Made by a program: the position numbers and the translations under genes
The notes under the pieces: generated by a model
Seen by the model: the letters and a program-made list of their open reading frames with translations, nothing else
Database searches by the model: none
Told to the model about the DNA's origin: nothing
Shown: in pieces, positions 8,388-18,139 of the stretch
Position numbering within the stretch: position 1 is the stretch's first letter
Layout: every line of letters begins with the position of its first letter
From: Hofstenia miamia
Lineage: Eukaryota > Xenacoelomorpha > Acoela
Direction: 5' to 3'
NCBI GenBank assembly: GCA_004352715.1
Contig: SCFE01000074.1
Span: 1,450,439-1,490,945 of the forward strand
DNA length: 40,507 bases

Positions 8388-9392
8388 GTAAAACGTGCAC
8401 CCGTGTTGATTGTAACGGACCTGATTAAGACGAACACAATCACGGTCGTCATAAATGGAGTGATGGTTAAAGCAACCATTGATACGGGAGCGGTAATATC
8501 CATCATCACCGATGAATGTGCGGCAAGGATAGGAATTGATAAGAAAAAGTTGGAAAAAGAAAATAGCAGATTACTCAATGCTTCAGGACATTACATTGAT
8601 ACAAAAGGGAAAATATTGGAAGTACCGATGAGAATTGCTAACACCACATTCTCGCAAACATTTACAGTAATAGACACCGAAAAAAATGCGCTTCCCTATG
8701 AAGTAATATTAGGAAATGATTTCTTGATGGATAACAAATGTATCATTGACTACACAAATAGGACTATATCCGTCCAAGAGGAAACGATAACAACGTGTGG
8801 AGAAGAGCAAGAAACAGAAACTATAGAATTTCGGTTAACGGAAAATGAGAAAATTCTACCTAATAACTGGAAGATGTGCCAAATAGAAACGGAGAGTGAG
8901 GTCACGTCTGAAGTTATGATTTATGATCAGAGAGGCATAAATACAAAGAAAATTTCCATACCATCAAGCTTGTGTGTGGTAAAGAGTGGCAGAGGCGTGA
9001 TACCAATGTTAAACACAACTAACCATACAGACAACATACTAATAGCAAGTGAAACAATAAAAGAACATTTTGAAAACCTAGATAGAACGCTGGACATGCT
9101 GTATAAAGCAGGGTTACGAGTAAATGGAAAGGAGTACCAAATACCAGAAATAAGCGAAGAGGAGTATCAGCACCTAAGCACAGAAGAGAGAAAACAACTG
9201 ATAACAATACTCAAAAGACATGGAAAAATTTTTAATTATGGAGAAATAAGTGTGGGGAAAGTGGTTGGAGAAACGCATAAAATCATAACCACATCGGAGG
9301 AGCCAATACGATTGCCATGCAGGAGAGTTCCTGAACAATTAAAAGAACAAAGTCTTCGAATGGACGTGGAGAGAACAGGAACAGTTGGATAA
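8367..9392 (+). pseudogene. pro: protease of A2 with displaced RT fragment, then RT N-terminal linker
   Basis: Aspartic protease with D-T-G-A and I-L-G-N-D-F-L, near-identical to A1 up to about 9029. The next 33 codons (9030-9128) are replaced by an RT palm fragment. The original linker then resumes (E-Y-Q-I-P) and continues past the A1 deletion point into the usual start of gypsy RT (H-K-I-I-T-T ... P-I-R-L-P-C-R-R-V-P). Near 9350 the RT body is lost and the sequence jumps to the end of RT/start of RNase H in another frame, so this frame runs into a stop at 9392. The protease domain could still be functional; RT is not. Confidence 0.85.
9030..9128 (+). other. reverse transcriptase palm fragment inserted in protease linker
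   Basis: These 33 codons read D-N-I-L-I-A-S-E ... E-H-F-E-N-L ... A-G-L-R-V-N. This is the stretch normally found at and just after the Y-x-D-D catalytic box of gypsy reverse transcriptases. It stands in place of 33 unrelated linker codons of A1 (3140-3238), in frame and of exactly equal length. The second Asp of the box is Asn here. It is the only piece of RT catalytic domain I found in the window. Confidence 0.8.
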
Positions 9393-9579
9393 CATAAAGA
9401 ATGAGTTAAGCCAAATGCCTTCATTAAACACGCTGGACTATGATAAAGAGTTTATTCTCGATTGCGACGCAAGTAATGTTGCCATAGGGGCATGCTTGGG
9501 CCAAATCAAAGACGGCAAAGAAGTGCCGATACAGTTCTTTAGTTGAAAGTTAAAACAAAGTGAAGAAAATTATGGATCA
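9355..9579 (+). pseudogene. end of RT and first half of RNase H, A2
   Basis: Reads F-E-W-T (end of the RT connection), then I-L-D-C-D-A-S with the first RNase H aspartate, then G-A-C-L-G-Q and I-Q-F-F-S. An in-frame TGA at 9544-9546 stands where an Arg codon CGA is likely, another CpG-type change. Beyond it the same frame continues into the intact integrase ORF. The RT fingers, palm and thumb that should precede it are deleted. Confidence 0.8.
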
Positions 9580-11547
9580 ATGAAACTGGAAATGTTAGCA
9601 TTGGTCGAAAGTATAAAGAAATTTCGGTATTTTTTAATAGGACAAACATTTAAAGTGAGAACTGATAATAGTGGGCTTGCATGGCTTAAAAAGTTTTCAG
9701 GTGATAAGTCGTCAATTGTATCACGATGGATCGAATACTTAAATGAGTTCAAATTTAACATAGAACATCGGAAAGGAACGCTACATAAGAATGCAGACTT
9801 TTGGATGGCGCTACCCAAATATCAACGAGATATAGAAAAGGTCGATGGTGAAAAGAAAAAGTTTCACTTTATGTCACATAATGAATATGTAGAACTACCC
9901 GAAATCAATACGGATAAAAAAGGGAATGCGATAATGCCAATAACAATTAAGGAAGAGATATCAGAAAGAGATATAATCGAAAAACAAAAAAGTGATTTGA
10001 TACTTAAAGATATAAGAGACAAGATGAACAATGATGACTGGACACTGGCGAGAGAAGCTAAAAGTTATTTTCAGCGATACAAGTGGAAATTAAATAGAAA
10101 TGGACTTTTGTATATAGAAGGAAAGACGCTAAGAATAGCGATCCCTGAATATTACAAAAGGGAATTAGTTAGGAAGATACATGAAAATGGACACTTGGGT
10201 ATAATACAAACTGAAAACACCTTTAACGCTCGATTTATAACTACAAGCATTCGAAGAACAGTGGAAGATGTGATCAATAAATGTAACACATGTCTTATAA
10301 ATAACAAGAGTCACTTTCCAATACAAGTAGCACCGCTTGAAAAAATCATGGCAACGGCACCTAAAGAAATCGTTCATGTGGATTTGGAAAAATTGTCTCA
10401 AGACGACGAAGGCTATCAGTATATATTAGTGTTAGTGGATAACTTCACAAAATACGCTCAAATGATACCGCTAGATTCAACAACCGCAAAAGTAGTAGCA
10501 GACAAAATAATAAAAGAGTGGATCTTAAAATTTGGACCAATGCAAACAATAATATCTGATAGGGGCGTTCAATTCGAGAGTAAATTGTTTGAAGAAATGA
10601 CTAAACTAATGGAGATACTAACAGAAAAGACAACCGCATATCATCCACAGGCCAATGGAGCGGTGGAAAGATTAAACAGAACAATGATAAAATTAATAAG
10701 AGTGTTAACGTCGAGAATTGGAGGAAGAGATTGGAGAGAAGTATTAGAAATAGTTGAATATTTCTACAATACATCGGTACATACCACAACGGGAATAACC
10801 CCATATAAAGCAATGTATGGAAGAGAGGCGGCAACGCCGGTGTCAATGCAATATCATGCATACTCCGAGAAGCCGGATCACGATTACATAAGAAGATTAA
10901 AAGACCAGATAACAGGAATCCACGAAGCTATGTGCCATAATATAAAGAAGTCAGCGATAAGGCAAGAGAGAAATTTCAATAAAAAGATATATGGCGAACC
11001 ACACAGGGTAGGGGATAAAGTTTACGCATACACTCTAATGAGAACACAAGACGTGAACCAAGTAAGGAAACTTAAAACACAGTGGTCAGGGCCATTCACG
11101 GTAATACAAACACTACCCAATAATAATTATAAATTGAATGACGGACGAGTATTACATTTTCAGAATTTAAAAAGGGCAACAGTAAACATAGAGCAAGTAA
11201 CCCTTGACAAAAACGCAGAGTTTAAAATTGTACAGGTTGATGATGGTACATATGCCGAAATGGACGATCTAGATAGTGTTCACGAAGAAGAATTTCAAGA
11301 AGAATATAGACCTGAGAAAGATGAACCTGAAGTTGAAAGAAGGATAATGCCCCAGAGGGCAGCTAAAAACAAATTAAAATATGACCCAGAGATATGGGAT
11401 ATTAATTTAGTAACTGAATTTAGGAAAAATGAAACGAACGGAACGATCACCGCTGAAATCGAGGAGAGTAAGAAGGAGAAGGACCCCGCAGACCGATCGT
11501 CAAATAAAGGGCGTGAGGATACAGGGAACATCAGCGAGCTCCACTAA
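9580..11547 (+). CDS. int: RNase H C-terminus and integrase of A2
   Basis: Open frame of 655 codons. It starts inside RNase H (catalytic Glu in L-E-M-L-A-L-V-E, Asp in R-T-D-N-S, then N-A-D-F-W near the end). Integrase follows: an H-x3-H (I-H-E-N-G-H) and C-x2-C (C-N-T-C) zinc module, then the catalytic core with Asp in V-H-V-D-L-E, Asp in I-I-S-D-R-G, and Glu in A-V-E-R-L-N-R. A GPF-type block (W-S-G-P-F) and an acidic and basic tail close it; there is no chromodomain. The role is integration of the cDNA. All catalytic residues are present, but expression is blocked upstream by the RT deletion and the stop at 9544. It overlaps ORF3 by 119 bp. Confidence 0.92.
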   Translation: MKLEMLALVESIKKFRYFLIGQTFKVRTDNSGLAWLKKFSGDKSSIVSRWIEYLNEFKFNIEHRKGTLHKNADFWMALPKYQRDIEKVDGEKKKFHFMSHNEYVELPEINTDKKGNAIMPITIKEEISERDIIEKQKSDLILKDIRDKMNNDDWTLAREAKSYFQRYKWKLNRNGLLYIEGKTLRIAIPEYYKRELVRKIHENGHLGIIQTENTFNARFITTSIRRTVEDVINKCNTCLINNKSHFPIQVAPLEKIMATAPKEIVHVDLEKLSQDDEGYQYILVLVDNFTKYAQMIPLDSTTAKVVADKIIKEWILKFGPMQTIISDRGVQFESKLFEEMTKLMEILTEKTTAYHPQANGAVERLNRTMIKLIRVLTSRIGGRDWREVLEIVEYFYNTSVHTTTGITPYKAMYGREAATPVSMQYHAYSEKPDHDYIRRLKDQITGIHEAMCHNIKKSAIRQERNFNKKIYGEPHRVGDKVYAYTLMRTQDVNQVRKLKTQWSGPFTVIQTLPNNNYKLNDGRVLHFQNLKRATVNIEQVTLDKNAEFKIVQVDDGTYAEMDDLDSVHEEEFQEEYRPEKDEPEVERRIMPQRAAKNKLKYDPEIWDINLVTEFRKNETNGTITAEIEESKKEKDPADRSSNKGREDTGNISELH

Positions 11548-13432
11548 CATAACTAAATCTCCGCAATCCGATTGCCAAATAAAGGGCATGACGATGGAGA
11601 ATTCTCCACCCAGCAACAAGCGACGCAGAGTTAGAAGAAGAGCTCCACAGTCCGATTACCAATTAAAGGGTATGACGACGGAGCAGATGACACCTACCAA
11701 CAAACGACGAAGAATAAGGAGGAGGTCTCCTCAATCTGATTACCGAATAAAGGGTATGAGGATGGAGACAATAAAAGAAAAATCACCCTCTACCAAATGT
11801 CAATTAACGGGCAGGCGGATAAATGAGGGCCATCAACAAGATACTGATCGCCAATTAAAGGGCGTGAGGTTGGAAACACCGAATTATGCACACTCCCCTT
11901 CAACATCTACAAGTACTCAAAGCCAAATAAAGGGCGGCGAGGAAACAGCATCCACGAGTACTCAAAGCCAATTAAAGGGCGGCGAGGAAATAACTTCAGT
12001 AGCTATGGAAAGTTGGGATACACAACCCATAAGTGATGACTCCGATATGGATACTTCGCAGATACCGTCAACGAGCTCAATCCCCACAACAACAAGCTCA
12101 GGAATTTTTTCGTACAGACAAACGTCAACAACTACAAAATCATCACGATCGGAAGAAAGAGAGAGCCGCATGACAAAAATAGGACGAGATAGAATACATC
12201 CCTATTTCATAGCAAACAGAAGAATGAGATATAATTCTTACGACAATCTATCGCCAGAAACTAAGCGGCTAATACAACACAGCACTTCCACCAAAGAGAA
12301 CGAAAGTTATGCGATCCCAATAGTCATTGATAAGAAAAATCGTCCAACTTGCAATACGATAATAGCATATAAGGAAGATATGAAGGAACAATTCAACAGA
12401 CCATACTTCAAAAGTACAGTCCATATCACGTTTGATGAACAGTTCACAATGAAAGATGTCCAGAAATTAGTAAAGAATAAAGACAAAATTGTAAACGAGT
12501 GTGAACAAGTAAACCTCGATAAGAACCATCTGACGATAGTCTATTTTGTAAAAGACGCTGAAATAGAATCAAAAAGACTTCAAACTAATATTGAAGAAAC
12601 ACTCAAAATAGCTAAGAAACAGAAGACGAGGGTAATACTAATCGTAACACAGAAATCAGAAGATTTACCGGATTGTATAAAAGAGTTGGAAATCAGATTA
12701 GATAATTTGTTCACAGTGGACAATGGTACAAGAAGAATATCTGAACTGATAAAAATGGACTTACAAATTAATGAAATAGCCCCAGCGGAGAGAGTCATGG
12801 TGGAACCTAAAATCGCTATCGACATGTACTATCAAACATGTACTATGGAACTACTAGGGATAACTGAAAATTTGGAAGAGACTGGAAATTTGTTTCTAAA
12901 GTGCAGTATGAACCAAACACCTGAGCATTTGGAAAGGATAGCGACAGTATGGTCGGAGATTAAAGCAGAAAAGCCTACGCATGAGGAGTGGCCAATGATA
13001 GACATAAAATCGCCCACGAAAAAGTATCATAAAAGTACTGAGGCCACGTTATACGAGATCAGAAGAGCGTATGAAATGGAAGCGAAGAGGAATTTTAAAA
13101 CACAAATGTTTGAAGAAATTAATGCCCCAGAGATCAGAGCCAGAACAGCCATTTGGGTAGCACCGATCCCACGAACATTAAACAGTGGTTGTTGCAAAAT
13201 GTCGATGATGCGAAAAGAGCGGAGACAGATAGCTAGACAGAAAAAATTTGAAATAGCTGTGGCGCTGATTCCGACAAACATTAAACAGTGGTTGTTACAG
13301 AATGTAGAGATTTTACAGATGTCTCCGACGAAAAAAGTACAACAAAGATTTGAAAAACACTTCACAAGGTTGTTAGTACAGCAACACACGTTGGGGAGAC
13401 CCAGCATAATAGAACTAGCCAACCATGGCTAA
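11429..13432 (+). pseudogene. ORF3 N-terminal part of A2, cut by a deletion
   Basis: Starts with ATG inside integrase in the +1 frame, 1849 bp after the 9580 marker. The family B ORF3 start is exactly the same distance from the equivalent point. Residues 1-190 are Arg/Lys-rich and repetitive (see the repeat entry), followed by a Ser/Thr-rich stretch and then a conserved globular region shared with family B (H-P-Y-F ... L-S-P-E-T-K). Near 13174 a short block is replaced by an out-of-frame copy of sequence found again at 13287. At about 13421 some 106 bp are missing compared with A1, which shifts the frame to a stop at 13432. There is no envelope feature. Function unknown; the basic N-terminus suggests nucleic-acid binding or nuclear import. 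Confidence 0.8.
11496..11990 (+). repeat. degenerate coding repeat with Q-(L/I)-K-G motif
   Basis: Eight copies of a short block encoding (Q/R)-(L/I)-K/T-G start near 11501, 11577, 11660, 11744, 11808, 11851, 11923 and 11968. The first four are 76-84 bp apart and the middle ones carry N-K-R-R-R-(V/I)-R-R-R-(A/S)-P-Q-S-D-Y before the motif. Flanking DNA differs, but the block AATAAAGGGC / AATTAAAGGGC is well kept. Family B has the same layout with R-F-(K/E)-G. Confidence 0.75.
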
Positions 13433-15051
13433 CGACTAGGAATTTAATTAGAAGAGAGCATGCGGAAACAGTGCAGACGATTAAAATGGTAGAAGAAAAG
13501 AAAATTTACGAGGTGATCACGAAAGAGATAAAAAAATATCTGAAAAATTATCCGCAGTGTGCTTATACCAAAATTATCAAACGCTCAGAAACCATGAGGA
13601 AAGAGGGAAAAAATTGCCCCATTGAAATTATTGAAATGGTGAGTAAATGTAAAGAAGAAATGCTACCGGAAGAAAAACTCTTACAGTCCACCGACATAGC
13701 TTTAACTCTGAATACACAACGAGTAATCGATAAAGTTAATATTGAGAAGTGGGGCGAACAGGAGCCCAGCGAATTATCATGGGTCGACACCGATGACGAA
13801 AGACTGTTAGTAGAAATCACGGTGCGACGAGAAAGAACAAACAATATTGTACAAAGAATATTTGGAGAAGTGTATGAAAGAGAAACCAAATCGTTAATTA
13901 AAGTTCTCTGTACAGAAGCATTTACCAGACAAGAGATAGATGAACTATTGGAGCCACAAAACCAGATTGCAGTGGACATAGAATGTATTACGTCGAAAAT
14001 GATAATAAAGCCTGAGACTGCCCAGAATTTGATGAAGAATGGTCTAACCGATACTTTCTGGGAAAACATTAAGAAGTCAAAGAACAATTATCCTGCTACA
14101 TTCGGTATGGCCACAACAGCAGAAATGCAAGGCTCATATGAGGCGATAGAAGAGAAAACAATGACAACGATATTAAAATGCGCGCCACCTCCGACTATCT
14201 TCATACCAATGCTGCTACCAACTTGGAGATTGAAAGACAAAAGAGCCATTAAAGCAATGTGGCACGAAGAAAATACATATGTCAACAGCAGACAAGCAGC
14301 TGAAAGAATAGTCAATGACGATCGTTATAAGAAGTCAAAAGAAATTTTATTAAAGAATGATAATAAAGAAAGAGTCTTTATAGAAGGGCAAGTCACACCC
14401 TACGACCTCTATAGAGAAGGAGAACCAATATGCAGACAAATCAAGAAAGTCCGAGCAGAAATCGAAAAAAGGTCGACACAAACTGTGATATTATTCTCTG
14501 GGATCAATGACATTGTGTGGGGAGAACTTTGGAGTTCACAATATCGATACTACGACGTAATGAGGAGAGTGGAAATTATCACTATGGTCAGATTAGGAAA
14601 GAATGAACCGGAAAACATCACCGAGGAAGAAGTACTGGAAAACATAAGTGCATTCTATGACGAAGCGTCGATTTCAAAGTCATTACGATCAACGTATGAA
14701 TTCTTCTACCCTAATACGACGATTCATCCAGATTTGGCGCACACCAGTAGAATTGACGCGATTATGACATTGATGATAGCCATAAAGGGCATGAAACTCT
14801 ACAGAAAACACTACGAGATATTCAACGAAAAGTTAAACGAATTATGGAGTATGTGTACGATAGCTAAATCTCTAAAGAACCCGTCGTTCTTAAGACACAA
14901 GAAGATGCTAACAACAGAGAAAGATGTCGTGTTAAAACTTACGAAAGATGAGGCGTACGAAAACGTTACGTGGGAAATGAAAGAAGCCAATGAGATAATC
15001 AAAAAGGCGGCTGAGATGGTACATGGAGAGAGAGTGGTCATCCTTAATTAG
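13423..15051 (+). pseudogene. ORF3 C-terminal part of A2, exonuclease-like region intact
   Basis: Continues ORF3 after the 106-bp deletion; first in-frame ATG at 13471. Nearly identical to A1. It keeps every putative exonuclease motif: A-V-D-I-E-C, P-A-T-F-G, V-T-P-Y-D-L, S-G-I-N-D-I and A-H-T-S-R-I-D-A. It is open to the TAG at 15049-15051 just before the polypurine tract. ORF3 is split from its N-terminal half here, but the C-terminal module on its own is undamaged, as in A1. Confidence 0.8.
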
Positions 15052-15058
15052 CTATGCT

Positions 15059-15068
15059 GGAGGGGGAG
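15059..15068 (+). promoter_or_regulatory. polypurine tract of A2
   Basis: GGAGGGGGAG directly before the TGTGACATAA of LTR 3; identical to the tract at 5191-5200. Confidence 0.85.
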
Positions 15069-15393
15069 TGTGACATAATCCATCATTCTATCATGATTGG
15101 TCAAGATGAGAGGAAATGGATAAGGAAACAAAGACTAAATTTATTATTGATTATAATGATTAAATTGTAAATCATGATAGGATTGATTATTTTCACTTTG
15201 TAAATGTTTTGTGCAATATTATCTAAAATTATACTCTACGGTATTTGACAAAACAAAAGATGGTCAAACAGCATAGTCGAATTAAAGCTGACATTGCGTA
15301 AAATTAGCAGAAATATTAAAGCGAGGGAAAAACTGTCAACATGAAAGATTAACAGGTACTTGTCGAGTATTTAGTTGTTTATCACCAAAGTGC

Positions 15394-15401
15394 TATAAAT
15401 A
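15394..15401 (+). promoter_or_regulatory. TATA box of LTR 3
   Basis: TATAAATA, 120 bp upstream of the ATG of the hydrophobic LTR frame and about 850 bp upstream of the AATAAA. Confidence 0.65.
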
Positions 15402-15516
15402 TAATGAATTAGATGTAATTATTGATGAGCAAATCTACTTTGGATTCGTTTTCTATTGTCAGGTCATTTTGTATATTTAAATGGAAAGCTAAACGTATAT
15501 GAACTAGGGTGATTGT

Positions 15517-16113
15517 ATGGTGGTTCCCCACCCCCAGTTAACACTGTACTCTAAGGTTACGGATAGGTATAGGAGTTTTTGCTGTTATAGCTTTCCTAAT
15601 CGTCATTGCTTGTCCGATAGAGTTACTGCGACCTATGAGTCTTACATGTTGATTATATTATTGATGAACTCCAGTTATTTGTTACTATCTTTACAATGTT
15701 CCAGGATGATGGATGATTTCACAGTGGTTACACTTAGATGTTTATTACGATTGTATCTATACATATTATTACATATAGTTACTTTAATAGTTGTTACATG
15801 TTGCTCAATGTTATCTAAGGGAGACCTTCGGCCGACTTACAGTTCTTGTTTCTTGCTGGCGGCATTGATTGTTTACATGTATAAATGGCGATTATTTATT
15901 TATCTATATGTAAAGTTATTAAATGTAGGGACTCATAATAAGCTATTACAGCCGAATGGTTGCACCACTTCGTTTATTGCACTAGTTCGTAATAACAAAA
16001 ACAATCAATGCACTAAATTCTTAAGTAGTTGCAAATCCATTTACACTGAGTTCGCTATTCACACTGCCATTCCATTATTGTTCTCTATCTCACATCAACA
16101 GTTCCATTGGTAA
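15517..16113 (+). CDS. LTR-internal hydrophobic ORF (198 codons)
   Basis: Function unknown. It lies wholly within LTR 3 between TATA box and poly(A) signal, with ATG about 90 nt after the expected transcription start. About three segments could span a membrane: around M-L-I-I-L-L-M, L-Y-I-L-L-H-I-V-T-L-I-V-V, and F-L-L-A-A-L-I-V-Y-M-Y. The C-terminal part is better kept between copies (N-N-K-N-N-Q-C-T-K-F-L-S-S-C-K-S). The frame is also open in the clearly diverged LTR 4, which argues mildly for a real protein; a stop-poor T-rich sequence is the alternative. Confidence 0.4.
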   Translation: MVVPHPQLTLYSKVTDRYRSFCCYSFPNRHCLSDRVTATYESYMLIILLMNSSYLLLSLQCSRMMDDFTVVTLRCLLRLYLYILLHIVTLIVVTCCSMLSKGDLRPTYSSCFLLAALIVYMYKWRLFIYLYVKLLNVGTHNKLLQPNGCTTSFIALVRNNKNNQCTKFLSSCKSIYTEFAIHTAIPLLFSISHQQFHW

Positions 16114-16377
16114 GATGCAGCTGGCGAGTGCGTTCCTGGAGTTGCACGTCTACTATTGAGTGTCGATCCTGTCTTCCAAGTTCTCTGCTGTACCTAAATA
16201 AGTTGAGTTAATTAAGTAGCTACAAAGGCTCTTGCATATTAAATTAGTTTAATAAACAGCACACTTGTTATAAAGGAGAGAAAACGGAAAAGTGTCAACT
16301 CAGATTCGTGGTTAATCTAAGAAAAGTAACAGCTTTCTCTAAATAACACCCTCATGTTGAGTTGGCATGATTCTACA

Positions 16378-18122
16378 ATAAACCAACCCATGAAGAATGG
16401 CTGATGATCAACATAAGATCGCCAACAAAGAAATACCACAAAAGCACAGAAGCTATATTATATGAAGTTAGACGGGCATATGAAATGGACGCCAAGCGGA
16501 ATTTTAAGATGCAAATGTTTGAAGAGATCAATGCACCAGAAATTAGAGTGAGAACAGCAATATGGATACTAGCAATTGCACTAACAAATAATGACAAAAT
16601 AGTACTGTCTATGATGAGGAAGGAGCAATGACAAATAGCTCAACAGAAGAAATATGAAATAGCTGTGGCACCAATTCGCACAAACATCAAACAATGGTTG
16701 CTGCAAAATGTTGAGATATTACCACTATCCCCCCACAAAGAAAGTACAAAAGAGATTCGAAAAACATTTCACGAAACTATTAATGCAACAGCACACATTG
16801 GGAAGACCTAGTGTAATAGAGCTAGCAAACAAGACAGGTATTTGTCCAAGCAAAGTTGAAATACTAACAGATGAAACCAAAAAGTACATGTGGGGTGCAA
16901 CTTCTAACACAAAACTGAGAGCACTCAAATGTCAACCATGGCTCACTACATGCAACCTAATAAGAGGGGAGCATGCAGAAATGCTACAAACAATAAAAGC
17001 GGTGAAAGAAAAAAGAGTGCATGAGTTGATCACAAAAGAAATAAGAAAATATTTGAAGAACTATCCCCAGTTTGCATACACCAAAATTATTAAGAGATCT
17101 GAGACAATGCGAAAAGAAGGAAAAAATTGTCCTATTGAAATCATCAAAATGGTGAGCAAAAGAAAGGAGGAGATGCTAATGGAAGAAAAGCTGTTGCAAT
17201 CTACTGATACTGCTCTGACACCAAACACCCAAGAAATGATTGATAAAGTTAACTTAGAAAAATGTGGCAAACAAGAACCCAGTGAGCTCTCATGGTTTCG
17301 ATACTGATGATGAGAGGTTATTGGTAGAAATTACGGTCTGAAGAGAACGGAAAACAACATAGTACAGAGAATATTCAGCGAGGTTTATGAACATGAGACC
17401 AAATCATTAATTAAAGTACTGTGCACTGAAGTGTTTACAAGACAAGAAATTGATGAACTACTGGAACCTCAAAATCAAATTGCAGTGGAAGGAGAACCAA
17501 TATGTAAGCAGATTAAGAAAGTCCACAACGAAATTGAAAAAAGATCCACAGAAACATTAATATTGTTCTCAGGAATCAATGACATCATATGGGGAGAACT
17601 CTGGAGCTCACAATATTGGTATTATGACATAATGTGAAGAGTGGAAATCATTACCATGGTAAGACTGGGGAAAAATGAACCAGAAAACATCAGTGAAGAA
17701 GAGGTTTTAGAAAATATAAGTGCATTCTATGACGAAGCATCAATATCGAAATTGTTAAGATCAACATACAAATTCTTCTATCCAAACACTACAATTCACC
17801 CAGATCTAGCACATACAAGTAGAATTGATGAAATTATGACGCTAATGATAGTGATAAAAGGAATGAAACTCTACAGGAAACATTATGAAATATTCAATGA
17901 GAAATTGAACGAGCTACGCAGCATGTGCACAATAGCGAAATCTCGGAGGAACCCGTCGTTTTTAAGACACAAAAAGATGTTAACTACAGAGAAAGACATT
18001 GTGTTAAAATCACTAAGGAAGAGTCACATGAAAAGACTAGCTGGGAGATGAAAGAAGCAAATGAGATAATCAAGAAGGCAGCAGAAATGGTACACAGAGA
18101 ACAAGTGGTCACCCTTAATTAG
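16378..18122 (+). pseudogene. older family A ORF3 remnant (A3)
   Basis: Begins in mid-gene directly after LTR 3, at the position equivalent to about 12970 of A2, and runs to the same C-terminus. Identity to A1/A2 is visibly lower, around 80% by eye. It is broken by frameshifts and stops (16629-16631, about 17305, about 17340, 17635-17637, about 18000). A deletion near 17489 joins Q-I-A-V to the later G-E-P-I-C-K-Q, removing most of the putative ExoI to I-T-P interval. The G-I-N-D-I and A-H-T-S-R-I-D motifs survive. This is an old copy that the young A1-A2 block probably invaded. Confidence 0.85.
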
Positions 18123-18129
18123 TTATGCT

Positions 18130-18139
18130 GGAGGGGGAG
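18130..18139 (+). promoter_or_regulatory. polypurine tract of A3
   Basis: GGAGGGGGAG, unchanged although the adjoining gene is decayed, directly before LTR 4. Confidence 0.8.

Larger units (their letters stand above)
5201..16377 (+). mobile_element. Ty3/gypsy-type LTR element, family A copy 2 (A2), mosaic
   Basis: Bounded by LTR 2 and LTR 3. Order: patch of foreign or old sequence, gag without its N-terminus, protease with a displaced RT fragment, RNase H, integrase, ORF3 broken in two, polypurine tract, LTR. There is no primer binding site after LTR 2. It lacks the RT core. Where comparable it is nearly identical to A1, so both are young. The many short rearrangements look like template switching during reverse transcription. 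Confidence 0.85.
15069..16377 (+). repeat. LTR 3 of family A (1309 bp, complete)
   Basis: Starts TGTGACATAA and ends GATTCTACA. TATA box at 15394-15401, poly(A) signal AATAAA at 16251-16256, leaving a long transcribed R region between them. Very similar to LTR 2 except for the duplicated block there. Its right end joins directly to the middle of an older ORF3 copy, with no PBS, which suggests insertion into that older element. Confidence 0.9.

Noticed and set aside
16378-16400. LTR 3 as the genuine 5' LTR of A3
   Set aside because: There is no primer binding site, and it joins mid-ORF3; LTR 3 is young while A3 is old. Insertion into A3 is simpler.
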